Below are positions 34,974 to 43,207 of a stretch of DNA of 64,000 nucleotides, in pieces. The stretch comes from Colimorpha sp045222295. GTDB taxonomy: Bacteria; Bacteroidota; Bacteroidia; Bacteroidales; P3. The stretch covers positions 53,110-117,109 of the forward strand of contig JBGUXP010000019.1 in assembly GCA_045222295.1 (NCBI GenBank), in the 5' to 3' direction. The notes under the pieces were generated by a model, which did no database searches, was not told the DNA's origin, and was given only the letters and a program-made list of their open reading frames with translations. Numbering within the stretch: position 1 is the first letter of the stretch; every line of letters starts with the position of its first letter. The translations under genes and the position numbers were made by a program.

Positions 34974-36587
34974 ATGAATACAGTAATGAAAGATATATAT
35001 ATATTTGCGGCCGCTGCCCTTTGCGGCCTGACGATGACGACAAGTTGCTCGAAAGAGGATGTGAATGGTATCTCCGATGGAGCCCTGGAGATTTTCGCCG
35101 AAGGGACGGGTGCCAAGACCACCGTCAACGGCACATCTGTGAAATGGGTTGAGAACGACGAGGTGTGGATTAACGGTATCAACGGAACGGTGAAGCAGAG
35201 CGGCGGCCACTGGTATGCCGACGGTACCTTCAGCACCAGTGCCGATTTCAATGCCTTCTATCCCGCCACCCTCGCTACCGCCGCGGCTGCCGGCAACCAG
35301 ACCGCTGCCACCGCCACGGTGGTCTTCCCGTCGCGCTATGCCAGCTCCTTCGACGGCAATAGCCAGGTGATTGCCCTGCCGATGGGCGCCCGCTGCGAGG
35401 GCGGTGCCACCAGCGTGGTCTTCAAGCATCTCAGTGCCGGCATCAATGTGAATGTGGAAAACAACACCGGCGACATCCTTCTTGTCGACTCCGTGAGCGT
35501 CACCTCTGCCACCGTCAACCTCTGTGGCCAGGTCACGGTGACCCTCAGCGCCGATGCCGACCCTGCTGCCATTACTGCCGGTAACGGCACCAAGACCGTC
35601 ACCGTCTATTTCGCCTCTCCTGTCAGCCTCGCCGCCAACGGCAGCAAGACCATCCAGGTACCCGTAATACCTAACGCCACCAGCTTGGGCGACCTCACCG
35701 TCAATGTCTATTCCCATACGACTCTGCCCAGTTCCAGCATCCAGAGCCTGATCTATACCAACCAGAAGAGCAATACCCCCGCTCTCGTCCGCAATGCTGT
35801 GGCTTCCCTGCCCGTCAACATGACCACCGACGGCACCGAGATAACAAAACGTGTCCTGGGAGCCTTCTCCGTCAGCGACAATATGAAGGTCTACTTCTCG
35901 ATGGGCAACCTGCAGTACAAGGAAGGGGAACGCTTCCCCTGGCGTTTCGCCCTGAACCAGTACGACTGTGTGGGAGCGTGGAACACCGCCGATTGGGTCG
36001 ACTACTTCGGCTGGGGTACCTGGACGGGCAATAATGTGGATCCGTACAGGATTCCATACGATGCCACCAGATATCTCTGGAATACGGAAGACTTTGTGAA
36101 GGAATCCGAACTCGCCGATGCCTCCCAGCGCGGTTTCGACTGGCGCACCCTTAGCAGTAAGGAATGGGAGTACATCATCAATGTCAAGGGCACTAATGGT
36201 CGTAAGGATGAGTATAGATTTGCCAAAGCTATAGTTTCAGATAACAAGATTTCCGGTCTGATTCTCTTTCCCGACGACTTCGTCCTGCCGACGGGTGTGA
36301 CCATCAATAGTTACAATAAATCCGGCGATCATTTCTCTTCCAATATTCTTTCCGACGCCGAATGGAGACTGTTGGAGGCCGAGGGTTGTGTCTTCCTTCC
36401 CGCCGCTGGTTGTCGCAAAGAGGATGCCTCCCAGGAAGTCGATAAGATGGGTGGCTATCATTCAAGCACTGAGAAACCGGCTACGGATGATTATAAAATG
36501 CGATTCGACAACACGTCTTTAGTCCCCGCAAAGAATGGCGGAAAGATGTGGGGCAACTCCGTCCGCCTGGTGCGAGACGTGAAATAA
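34974..36587 (+). CDS. Fimbrillin-like lipoprotein with C-terminal SUMF/FISUMP-like domain
   Basis: The 537-residue lipoprotein (lipobox TTSC; ATG 34986 is an alternative start) has a fimbrillin-like first half (AKTTVNGTSVKWVENDEVWIN, VVFPSRYASSF, VVFKHLSAGINV) and a C-terminal module from about residue 300 with the order LGAFSVSDNMKVYFSMGNLQY, WRFALNQYDCVG, DYFGWGTW, LSSKEWEYI, ILFPDDFVLPTG, FLPAAGCR and SVRLVRDVK. This module is common in secreted Bacteroidota and Fibrobacter proteins and resembles formylglycine-generating-enzyme-like folds that bind ligands. It belongs to cassette B and is followed by a 53-codon membrane protein gene. Confidence 0.8.
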   Translation: MNTVMKDIYIFAAAALCGLTMTTSCSKEDVNGISDGALEIFAEGTGAKTTVNGTSVKWVENDEVWINGINGTVKQSGGHWYADGTFSTSADFNAFYPATLATAAAAGNQTAATATVVFPSRYASSFDGNSQVIALPMGARCEGGATSVVFKHLSAGINVNVENNTGDILLVDSVSVTSATVNLCGQVTVTLSADADPAAITAGNGTKTVTVYFASPVSLAANGSKTIQVPVIPNATSLGDLTVNVYSHTTLPSSSIQSLIYTNQKSNTPALVRNAVASLPVNMTTDGTEITKRVLGAFSVSDNMKVYFSMGNLQYKEGERFPWRFALNQYDCVGAWNTADWVDYFGWGTWTGNNVDPYRIPYDATRYLWNTEDFVKESELADASQRGFDWRTLSSKEWEYIINVKGTNGRKDEYRFAKAIVSDNKISGLILFPDDFVLPTGVTINSYNKSGDHFSSNILSDAEWRLLEAEGCVFLPAAGCRKEDASQEVDKMGGYHSSTEKPATDDYKMRFDNTSLVPAKNGGKMWGNSVRLVRDVK

Positions 36588-36623
36588 AAAAGCATCCCTT
36601 TCCACTCCCCGAAAAAGAAAGAC

Positions 36624-36785
36624 ATGAATCTTCTGATGCGGCTGTCTTCACTCAACCCCCTCAGTATCCTCTTTGGCCTGATGGCCACCGTGGGCATCGT
36701 CGTCTTCTTCGTGGCCTGCTGGCGCAACATCAAGCGGGACGGCAACGAAAGGAATGAATCGAATAAGAAAAATACTCATGAGTAG
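36624..36785 (+). CDS. Small single-pass membrane protein (53 residues), putative
   Basis: The frame starts 36 bp after the lipoprotein gene and encodes one strongly hydrophobic helix (NPLSILFGLMATVGIVVFF) followed by a positively charged, then polar tail (WRNIKRDGNERNESNKKNTHE). The positive-inside rule puts the tail in the cytoplasm. It sits before the terminator at 36843, so it would be last in cassette B. No counterpart follows the lipoprotein of cassette A. No family is recognised; it is supported only by coding appearance and position. Confidence 0.5.
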   Translation: MNLLMRLSSLNPLSILFGLMATVGIVVFFVACWRNIKRDGNERNESNKKNTHE

Positions 36786-36842
36786 TCATGGATGTTCGTG
36801 AGAGAAGAATCCTAAAAAGAGTGGAGAAGGAGAGACGCAATA

Positions 36843-36873
36843 ATAGGGGTGGCATTGCCGCCCCTATATTTTT
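36843..36873 (+). terminator. Terminator of cassette B
   Basis: ATAGGGGTGGC (36843-36853) pairs with GCCGCCCCTAT (36857-36867) around loop ATT, followed by ATTTTTT. Confidence 0.85.
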
Positions 36874-36896
36874 TATATTATATCATTTTTTTTTCG

Positions 36897-36904
36897 TACT
36901 TTTG
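36897..36904 (+). promoter_or_regulatory. Promoter -7 box of hemerythrin-LuxR gene (leaderless)
   Basis: TACTTTTG ends at 36904, four bases before the ATG at 36909, so the mRNA should start at or just before the start codon. Confidence 0.68.
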
Positions 36905-36908
36905 CAGC

Positions 36909-37739
36909 ATGATAAGAACCCTCTTTACCAGCCGTATGAAGATGGCCGACATGATTGCCTCTAACTACGACCTAATCCTTATGCTGCCTCGCTTTGGCAT
37001 CCCTCTTGGATTCGGCGAAAAGAGCGTCAAGGAGGTCTGTCGCGACAACAATGTCGACGACCATTTTTTCCTTACGGTATGCAATATTTACACTTTTGAC
37101 GACTTCCGTCCCGACGATGACGAGATTTCGCGTATCGACAACCGCCTCGTGGCCGAGCACCTCCGTGCCTCGCACCGCTACTACCTCGAGGAGCGTCTGC
37201 CGCACCTTCAGCATCACCTCGACCATATCACCGAACATGCGGGTCAGAGCGGCGAGATACTGCGCAAATACTATGCCGACTACTGCCGCGAGGTGCGCGA
37301 GCATGTGCGCCGCGAGGAGAAGAATCTCGACGGAGTGGAAAAAGGCGAGCGGAAGGTGGATAGTTACCTGAAGAGCCACGATAATATCAAGGACAGGCTC
37401 TCCGACCTCACGCAGATTATCTACAAGTACCTCCCGGGCGAGCGCCTTAACGAGGAGATGATGGAGCTGGTGTTCGATATCCTGCAGCTGAGTCGCGACC
37501 TCGAGAAGCACGCCATGATTGAGGAGCTGCTGCTGGTGCCACCGGAGGATTACAACCTCAGCGACCGCGAGCAGGATGTCCTCGAGCTGGTGGCCCAGGG
37601 CCTCAGCAGCAAGGAGATTTCCACGCGCCTCAATATCGCTGTCAACACCGTCAATACCCACCGCAAAAGCATCACCAAGAAGACCGGCATCAAGAGTGTC
37701 GCCGGCTTGGCGGTGTACGCCATGCTGAAGAAGAATTGA
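36909..37739 (+). CDS. Hemerythrin-like domain fused to a LuxR-type HTH regulator
   Basis: The 276-residue protein has a ScdA/RIC-like N-terminal segment (DMIASNYDLILMLPRFGIPLGFGEKSVKEVC), a hemerythrin-type four-helix bundle (HLRASHRYYLEERLPHLQHH, ITEH, REVREHVRREEKNL) with the His/Glu spacing expected of a diiron site, and a C-terminal LuxR HTH (YNLSDREQDVLELVAQGLSS, LNIAVNTVNTHRKSITKKTG). Such a protein could sense O2 or nitric oxide through its iron site and switch transcription. It stands directly upstream of the Fe-S/Tat gene group, a likely target. ATG 36909 is chosen since the promoter box ends 4 bp upstream. Confidence 0.82.
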   Translation: MIRTLFTSRMKMADMIASNYDLILMLPRFGIPLGFGEKSVKEVCRDNNVDDHFFLTVCNIYTFDDFRPDDDEISRIDNRLVAEHLRASHRYYLEERLPHLQHHLDHITEHAGQSGEILRKYYADYCREVREHVRREEKNLDGVEKGERKVDSYLKSHDNIKDRLSDLTQIIYKYLPGERLNEEMMELVFDILQLSRDLEKHAMIEELLLVPPEDYNLSDREQDVLELVAQGLSSKEISTRLNIAVNTVNTHRKSITKKTGIKSVAGLAVYAMLKKN

Positions 37740-37781
37740 TAATTGAAGCGCCCATAAAACCTTATTAAGCCCATAAAACCC

Positions 37782-39143
37782 ATGAAAATACTAAAATACA
37801 TCCGAATAACCCTTGCGGCCTTGATGCTGTTTGGCATCACAGCGCTGATACTCGATGCCACCGATGGTGCCGTGCTGCGCCACTGGCTGGGCTGGATGCC
37901 CAAGGTGCAGCTGCTACCGGCTATCCTGGCGCTGAATGTCGCCGTGGTGGTGGCTGTGATTCTGGTGACCTTTCTCATTGGCCGCCTCTACTGCTCGGTG
38001 GTATGCCCCATGGGTATCTTACAGGATATCTTCAGCTGGTCGCACAAGCTTATTTTTGGCAAGAAACGCCCCTACCGCTACCGTAAACCGCAGAACTGGC
38101 TGCGCTATGTGGTGCTGGGGCTCTTCGTGCTGCTGATGGTGCTGGGCCTCAACGGTATCGCTACCCTCATAGCCCCCTACAGCGCCTATGCCCGCATGGT
38201 GGCCAATATTCACGGCACGGGCCTTGTGCACTGGATTGCCCTTGCCACGCTGGTGGTCATCGGCCTGATGAGTTTCCTCTATGGCCGCCTCTGGTGCAAC
38301 ACCCTCTGCCCGGTGGGTACGCTGCTGGGATTGATAAGCAAATACTCGCTCTTTGGCATCCGCATCGACAAGGCGAAGTGCGTAGGTTGCCGCCAGTGTG
38401 AGAAGCGCTGCAAAGCCAACTGCATCGACATGGAGAACAAGACTGTCGATGGCAGCCGCTGTGTGATGTGCTTCAGCTGCCTGGGACACTGCAAGCAGGG
38501 GGCGATAAAGATTGCCAGAAAATCCGGGATTTCCGGAGAGTCTGGAAACTCCGGTGTAGACTCTTCGCGTCGCAAGTTCCTTGCGGCCACCGCCGCCGTG
38601 GGCACCGCCACGGCACTCCACGCCCAGGAACAGAAACTCGACGGCGGCCTCGCCGCCATCGAGAACAAGCAGGTGCCCCAGCGCACCATGCCGCTGAAGC
38701 CTGCCGGCGCCATCAGCCTCAAGAACTTTGAGAGCCGCTGCACCGCCTGCCAGCTCTGCGTGGGCAAGTGTCCCGAGAAGGTGCTGCGCCCCTCCACCGA
38801 CCTCGCCACCCTCATGCAGCCTTATATGGCTTTCGACGAGGGCTACTGCCGCACGGCCTGCACGCGATGCAGCGAGGTGTGTCCCACGGGAGCCATCCAA
38901 CCCATCGCCAAGGAGCAGAAGACCGCCATCAGCATCGGCCACGCCGTGGTGCTGGCCGACAACTGTATAGGCTGCGGCGCCTGCGCACGTCACTGCCCCT
39001 CGTCGGCCATCCTTATGGTCGACGGCAAGCCCGCCGTCAACGAGAGTCGTTGCCTGGGCTGCGGTGCCTGCGAATACTACTGCCCTGCACGTCCCATGAC
39101 GGCCATCTATGTCGAAGGCCGTGAACGCCACATGGAAATTTGA
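37782..39143 (+). CDS. NapH/RdxA-like membrane Fe-S protein with internal Tat signal and periplasmic ferredoxin domain
   Basis: The 453-residue protein starts like NapH/CcoG-type quinol dehydrogenases: four or so membrane helices with paired CSVVCP (Cys71/75) and CNTLCP (Cys172/176) motifs, then two 4Fe-4S sites (Cys200-210 and 227-237). After a Gly/Ser linker a perfect twin-arginine motif, SRRKFLAAT at 262-270, precedes a hydrophobic Ala-rich stretch ending ALHAQ, and a second Fe-S part follows with four more CxxCxxC clusters (RCTACQLCVGKC, CTRCSEVCP, CIGCGACARHC, CLGCGACEYYC). It therefore looks like a NapH-NapG fusion with the C-terminal half exported by Tat. It could pass electrons from menaquinol to the reductase two genes downstream. 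Confidence 0.85.
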   Translation: MKILKYIRITLAALMLFGITALILDATDGAVLRHWLGWMPKVQLLPAILALNVAVVVAVILVTFLIGRLYCSVVCPMGILQDIFSWSHKLIFGKKRPYRYRKPQNWLRYVVLGLFVLLMVLGLNGIATLIAPYSAYARMVANIHGTGLVHWIALATLVVIGLMSFLYGRLWCNTLCPVGTLLGLISKYSLFGIRIDKAKCVGCRQCEKRCKANCIDMENKTVDGSRCVMCFSCLGHCKQGAIKIARKSGISGESGNSGVDSSRRKFLAATAAVGTATALHAQEQKLDGGLAAIENKQVPQRTMPLKPAGAISLKNFESRCTACQLCVGKCPEKVLRPSTDLATLMQPYMAFDEGYCRTACTRCSEVCPTGAIQPIAKEQKTAISIGHAVVLADNCIGCGACARHCPSSAILMVDGKPAVNESRCLGCGACEYYCPARPMTAIYVEGRERHMEI

Positions 39144-39173
39144 GAAAATAATAATTAAAAAAAACAATAAACA

Positions 39174-40148
39174 ATGAGCAACATCTCTGAAAAATTCAAC
39201 GAAGCCGTCAAGTATGTCGGCACCTTCAAGTTCTGGAAAGAACTGGTCATCATGACCCTCGGCATGTTGGTTACTGCCGCAGCCGTCTACTATTTCTTGG
39301 TTCCCTCCAAACTCATCATCGGTACCATCTCGGGTCTCTCCATCGTGTTGGTCAACATCTTCTCCAACCTTGGCATCAACCTCAACCTGGGTAACCTGAT
39401 TATGATTATCAATGTGATTCTGCTGATCCTGGCCTTCCTGTTGATTGACCGTGAGTTCGGCTTCAAGACAGTTTACACTGCCTTGATCCTCGGTCCCTTG
39501 ACCAACTTCTGGGATGCTGTCTACCCTTGGCAGAATATCGCCAACGACAACCTTGTCACTGGCACTCCCTCGGTGATGGGAGACCCTTGGCTCGACCTCT
39601 GCTGCTTTGTGCTGCTGCTCAGCGCTGCCCAGGCCCTGATGTTCAGCATCAACGCCTCCACCGGCGGCCTTGATATCCTGGCCAAGATTGTGAACAAGTT
39701 CCTCCACTTCGACATTGGAGCTTCCGTCTCGGTGGCTGGTGCCGTCATTTGCTGCACCGCTTTCTTCATCAACGATTTCCGCATGGTCATCATCGGCCTC
39801 ATCGGTACTTGGATTAATGGTCTTGTGGTCGACTACTTCACCGCCACTCTCAACAACCACAAGCGTCTCTGCATCGTGTCGAAAGACTACGAGCGCATTC
39901 GCCAGTATATCATCAATGAGCTGCACCGCGGCTGCACCCTCTATGAGGTCACCGGCGGCTACAGCGGAGAGAAGAGTATCGAGCTCGAGGTGCTCCTCAG
40001 CAAGGACGAGTTCAGCAAGATTCTGGGATGGATGAAGGACGAGAAGATTGAGGCCTTCTCCACCGCCGGCAACGTCAGCGAGGTCTACGGCTACTGGTCC
40101 AGCGGTAAGAAGCGCAAAGCCCGCAAGGAGATTGTGGACAAGAGATAA
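39174..40148 (+). CDS. YitT family (DUF161/DUF2179) membrane protein
   Basis: The 324-residue protein has five to six membrane segments (VIMTLGMLVTAAAVYYFLV, NLIMIINVILLILAFLLI, VSVAGAVICCTAFFI, VIIGLIGTWING) with the STGGLDILAKI motif of YitT, and a soluble C-terminal DUF2179 domain (RGCTLYEVTGGYSGEKSIELEVLLSK). YitT proteins are widespread but their transport role is not known. It lies 30 bp after the Fe-S fusion and before the Tat-exported reductase, inside the same gene group, so a role in redox or substrate supply is possible. Confidence 0.88.
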   Translation: MSNISEKFNEAVKYVGTFKFWKELVIMTLGMLVTAAAVYYFLVPSKLIIGTISGLSIVLVNIFSNLGINLNLGNLIMIINVILLILAFLLIDREFGFKTVYTALILGPLTNFWDAVYPWQNIANDNLVTGTPSVMGDPWLDLCCFVLLLSAAQALMFSINASTGGLDILAKIVNKFLHFDIGASVSVAGAVICCTAFFINDFRMVIIGLIGTWINGLVVDYFTATLNNHKRLCIVSKDYERIRQYIINELHRGCTLYEVTGGYSGEKSIELEVLLSKDEFSKILGWMKDEKIEAFSTAGNVSEVYGYWSSGKKRKARKEIVDKR

Positions 40149-40198
40149 ATGACCCTAAGGTCCTTAAAGTCCCTAAGGACCCTAAAGACCATAAAACA

Positions 40199-41587
40199 AT
40201 GAATAGAAGACAATTCCTCAAAGGTATGGCAGGTGCTGCCGTGGCGGGTGCCGCCATGGCTGTGGGCTGCGACCACCCCAATGCCGTCAAGGCCGAGGGC
40301 TACACCCCCGGCGAGGTGCCGACGGACAAAATGTCTATGCGCACCGACGCCCACGGCCAGCAGGTGTCCTTCCTGGGTTTCGGCATGATGCGTCTGCCCG
40401 TCGAGGGCGGCGGCACACTGCGCGACCATCCCGATGCCAAGCTCGACCAGGAGGCCATCAACCAGATGGTCGACTATGCTATCGGACATGGTGTCAACTA
40501 CTTCGACACCGCCCCAGTATACCTCAAGGGTATGTCGGAAGAGGCTACGGGCATCGCCCTGAGCCGTCATCCGCGCGACAAATGGTTAGTGGCTACCAAG
40601 ATGAGCAACTTCCGCGACTGGAGCTATGAGGCCAGCATGAAGATGTACCGCGAGAGTTTCGAGAAGCTGCAGGTCGACCATATTGACTACTACCTGCTGC
40701 ACTCCTTCGGCGGCGTGCAGGACGGCAAGAGCGACTTCGAGAAGCGCTTCGTCGACAACGGCGTCCTCGACTTCCTAATCAAGGAGCGCGAGGCAGGCCG
40801 CATCCGCAACCTCGGCTGGTCGTTCCACGGCCAGCAGGAGGAGTTCGACAAGGTGGTGGCGCTGCACGACAAGTACCACTGGGATTTCGCGCAGATACAG
40901 ATGAACTATGTCGACTGGCATTATGCCCATGAGATAGAGCCTGAGAACGTCAATGCCGAGCATCTCTACAATGCTTTGGCCGAGAAGGATATTCCCATCG
41001 TTATCATGGAACCCCTGCTGGGTGGCCGCCTCGGCAAGCTCAACGACCACACGGCCTCCATGCTCAAGGAGCGCGAACCCAACCGGTCGTTGGCCTCTTG
41101 GGCATTCCGTCACCTCGGCATGTACCCCCGCATCCTTACGGCCCTCAGTGGCATGAACCTCATGGAGCACCTGCAGGACAACATACGCTCCTGCGCGCCC
41201 CTGGAGCCCTTGAGCGAGAGCGACCTGGCTCTCCTCGACCGCGTGGCCGACGAGTTCGCCCATTTCCCTGCCATCCCCTGCACCGCCTGCCAGTATTGCA
41301 TGCCCTGTCCCTTCGGCCTCGATATTCCCGGTATCTTCGCCCACTATAACAAATGCCTCAACGAGGGCAACATCGCCACCGAGGGGACCGTGGAACAGCG
41401 CGAGTTCCGTCGCGCCCGCAGGGCCTACCTCACCTCCTACAGCGAGAGTGTGGCGCGCCTGCGCCAGGCCGACCACTGCATCGACTGCGGCGAATGCGTC
41501 ACTCACTGTCCACAGGGCATCAAGATTCCCGAGAAGATGCACATGATTGAAGATTACACAAACAAACTAAAAGATTCATTGGTATGA
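40199..41587 (+). CDS. Tat-exported aldo/keto reductase with C-terminal 4Fe-4S motifs
   Basis: The 462-residue protein opens with a Tat signal (NRRQFLKGMAGAAVAGAAM) ending in a possible lipobox AVGC (Cys24). The aldo/keto reductase barrel follows, with GFGMMRLP, the catalytic Tyr in FDTAPVY, Lys in VATKMS and His in YYLLHSF. The C-terminal 100 residues carry two cysteine clusters, CTACQYCMPCP and CIDCGECVTHCP. This family, common in anaerobes, is usually cytoplasmic; the RR signal argues for periplasmic placement here. It overlaps tatA by 4 bp. Electrons could come from the Fe-S membrane protein upstream. The carbonyl substrate is unknown. Confidence 0.87.
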   Translation: MNRRQFLKGMAGAAVAGAAMAVGCDHPNAVKAEGYTPGEVPTDKMSMRTDAHGQQVSFLGFGMMRLPVEGGGTLRDHPDAKLDQEAINQMVDYAIGHGVNYFDTAPVYLKGMSEEATGIALSRHPRDKWLVATKMSNFRDWSYEASMKMYRESFEKLQVDHIDYYLLHSFGGVQDGKSDFEKRFVDNGVLDFLIKEREAGRIRNLGWSFHGQQEEFDKVVALHDKYHWDFAQIQMNYVDWHYAHEIEPENVNAEHLYNALAEKDIPIVIMEPLLGGRLGKLNDHTASMLKEREPNRSLASWAFRHLGMYPRILTALSGMNLMEHLQDNIRSCAPLEPLSESDLALLDRVADEFAHFPAIPCTACQYCMPCPFGLDIPGIFAHYNKCLNEGNIATEGTVEQREFRRARRAYLTSYSESVARLRQADHCIDCGECVTHCPQGIKIPEKMHMIEDYTNKLKDSLV

Positions 41588-41772
41588 ACCTGTTAATGTT
41601 AGGAACCTGGGAAATTATCGTCATCGTCCTTGTTGTTCTGCTGCTCTTCGGCGGCAAGAAGATACCCGAGCTCATGCACGGCGTCGGCAAAGGTGTCAAG
41701 AGTTTCAAGGACGGCATGAATGGTGTGGAGTCTGACTTGTCCGATAAGTCCGACTCGTCTGACAAGAAATAA
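41584..41772 (+). CDS. tatA: Twin-arginine translocase subunit TatA
   Basis: The 62-residue protein has the TatA layout: a short N-terminal helix (GTWEIIVIVLVVLLLFGGKKIPEL) with the hinge FGGKKIPE and an amphipathic helix (MHGVGKGVKSFKDGM), followed by a Ser/Asp-rich tail. TatA multimers form the pore through which folded proteins leave the cytoplasm. It overlaps the reductase stop by 4 bp and the tatC start by 1 bp, so the substrate and translocase genes are translationally coupled. No tatB is present; TatA probably serves both roles. Confidence 0.95.
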   Translation: MNLLMLGTWEIIVIVLVVLLLFGGKKIPELMHGVGKGVKSFKDGMNGVESDLSDKSDSSDKK

Positions 41773-42467
41773 TGACCTTTTGGGAGCACCTTGACGAGTT
41801 GCGCTCACGCCTGTGGCGCGTACTGGTGGCTGTACTGGTGGCTGCCGTGGCTTGTTTCTTCTTCAAGGAGCAGCTCTTCGCCATTGTCTTCGCACCCAAA
41901 GGAGCTGACATACAGCTTGTCAATATCGAGATAACACAGCAGTTCCTCACCCACATGAAAGTGTCCCTCTTCGCGGGACTTCTTGTGGTGTCGCCCTACT
42001 TACTTTACCAGCTCTTCGCCTTTGTGGCGCCAGGACTGTATACCCTCGAACGGCGCATGGCACTGGGTGCCGTAGGCGGAGGCTACCTGCTCTTCGTTGT
42101 CGGCTTGCTGCTCAATTACTTCGTTATCTTTCCCTTTACCGTCGATTTCCTTGGCAACTATCAGGTGTCTGATGCGGTGCCAAACAGGATTTCCCTCTCG
42201 TCCTACATCTCGCTGCTGCTGGTGATGAGCCTGCTGATGGGTGTAGTCTTCGAACTGCCGGTACTTTGCTGGCTGCTGGCTAAGTTCGACATCCTAAAGT
42301 CTTCATTCATGAAGAAATACCGCCGCCATGCCATCGTGGCTATTCTCATCATCGCCGCTGTCATCACCCCAACTGGAGACCCCTTCACCCTCTCGCTTGT
42401 CTCGGTGCCTATCTACCTCCTTTGGGAATTGAGCATCCTAATCGTCAAAAAAGTGGAAAAAACATGA
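41772..42467 (+). CDS. tatC: Twin-arginine translocase subunit TatC
   Basis: The 231-residue protein has six membrane helices and TatC signatures: MTFWEHLDELRSRLWR with the conserved Glu/Leu-Arg signal-binding site, FLTHMKVSLFAGLLVVSPYLLYQ, FVAPGLYTLERR, FELPV and ITPTGDPFTL. It is the receptor for twin-arginine signals. Tat is patchy in Bacteroidales, and its close linkage to two RR-bearing Fe-S proteins suggests a near-dedicated system. Confidence 0.95.
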   Translation: MTFWEHLDELRSRLWRVLVAVLVAAVACFFFKEQLFAIVFAPKGADIQLVNIEITQQFLTHMKVSLFAGLLVVSPYLLYQLFAFVAPGLYTLERRMALGAVGGGYLLFVVGLLLNYFVIFPFTVDFLGNYQVSDAVPNRISLSSYISLLLVMSLLMGVVFELPVLCWLLAKFDILKSSFMKKYRRHAIVAILIIAAVITPTGDPFTLSLVSVPIYLLWELSILIVKKVEKT

Positions 42468-42531
42468 TATGTTCCGTAGGAGCCTTCTGTAAATAGACAA
42501 TCCCTACCGGGATAATGAAACGAAAAAAAAA

Positions 42532-43086
42532 ATGGAAAAGACCCTCTTCTTTGTAATCTTGCTGCTTTCTCCTTTTTCCTTTCACCTTTCACCAGCACAC
42601 TCTCAATGTGCAACCGCTCTGATGCAGTACGCCCAGCGTTATCCTGCTGCCGAGCCACAGGACCTCTATAAGCTTGTCTTCCAAGACCTCTACGGTCCCG
42701 GACACCTGCTAACCGACTCCGCTGCAGCCATGCGTTATATCTCCAAGGAGGTGGCCGAGATGGACGACAGCGCCTACCCGGAAGAACTTCATTCAATCAA
42801 CGACGGCCCTTTCCCACTCTACGAGTACACGCTGTGCGACAGCAACTTTGTGAGGGTGAACCTTGTTCTTGTCAAGCGCGGATGGTTCACACTAGAGCAG
42901 TTCGTCTCCGCCCTCCTGCGCAGTGCCAAAGGGTTACCTACGCCCGACCCCAAGTTCGTCCAGACCCACAGCCCCGCCTTTAAGGCCGCCTATAATCCTC
43001 ATTATCGCATTATTAGACGTGACATCTTCGAGCGTGAGTTTCGCACGGCCATCGACCTCACACTCATCTCCTCCACCATACGTTAA
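42532..43086 (+). CDS. Secreted protein of unknown function (184 residues)
   Basis: A signal peptide (LFFVILLLSPFSFHLSPAHS) precedes a compact alpha/beta region with distinctive segments ALMQYAQRYPAAEPQDLYKL, VFQDLYGPGHLL and YNPHYRIIRRDIFEREF. The repeated conserved-looking aromatic and proline residues suggest a real globular family, probably one of the uncharacterised periplasmic proteins of Bacteroidales, but none is named with confidence. It starts 64 bp after tatC and lacks an RR motif, so it should use Sec. A 27-bp inverted repeat follows it. Confidence 0.65.
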   Translation: MEKTLFFVILLLSPFSFHLSPAHSQCATALMQYAQRYPAAEPQDLYKLVFQDLYGPGHLLTDSAAAMRYISKEVAEMDDSAYPEELHSINDGPFPLYEYTLCDSNFVRVNLVLVKRGWFTLEQFVSALLRSAKGLPTPDPKFVQTHSPAFKAAYNPHYRIIRRDIFEREFRTAIDLTLISSTIR

Positions 43087-43140
43087 CCAAGCCGGAAGCG
43101 TTATTTTACATAGCCGTTTACATGCTTGTTTTTCAACTTA

Positions 43141-43207
43141 TTAATATGCTGTTCTTATGTTGTTCTTTAGATTTATTCATAAGAACAACATAAGAACAGC
43201 ATATTAA
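43141..43207. repeat. Perfect 27-bp inverted repeat
   Basis: The arms 43141-43167 and 43181-43207 are perfectly complementary around a 13-nt loop. A second hairpin follows at once (43207-43216 with 43230-43239, 10 bp, sharing base 43207). The left arm has no T-run after it typical of a terminator. The 250-bp gap between genes holds these hairpins and the alkaline phosphatase promoter. Confidence 0.85.
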
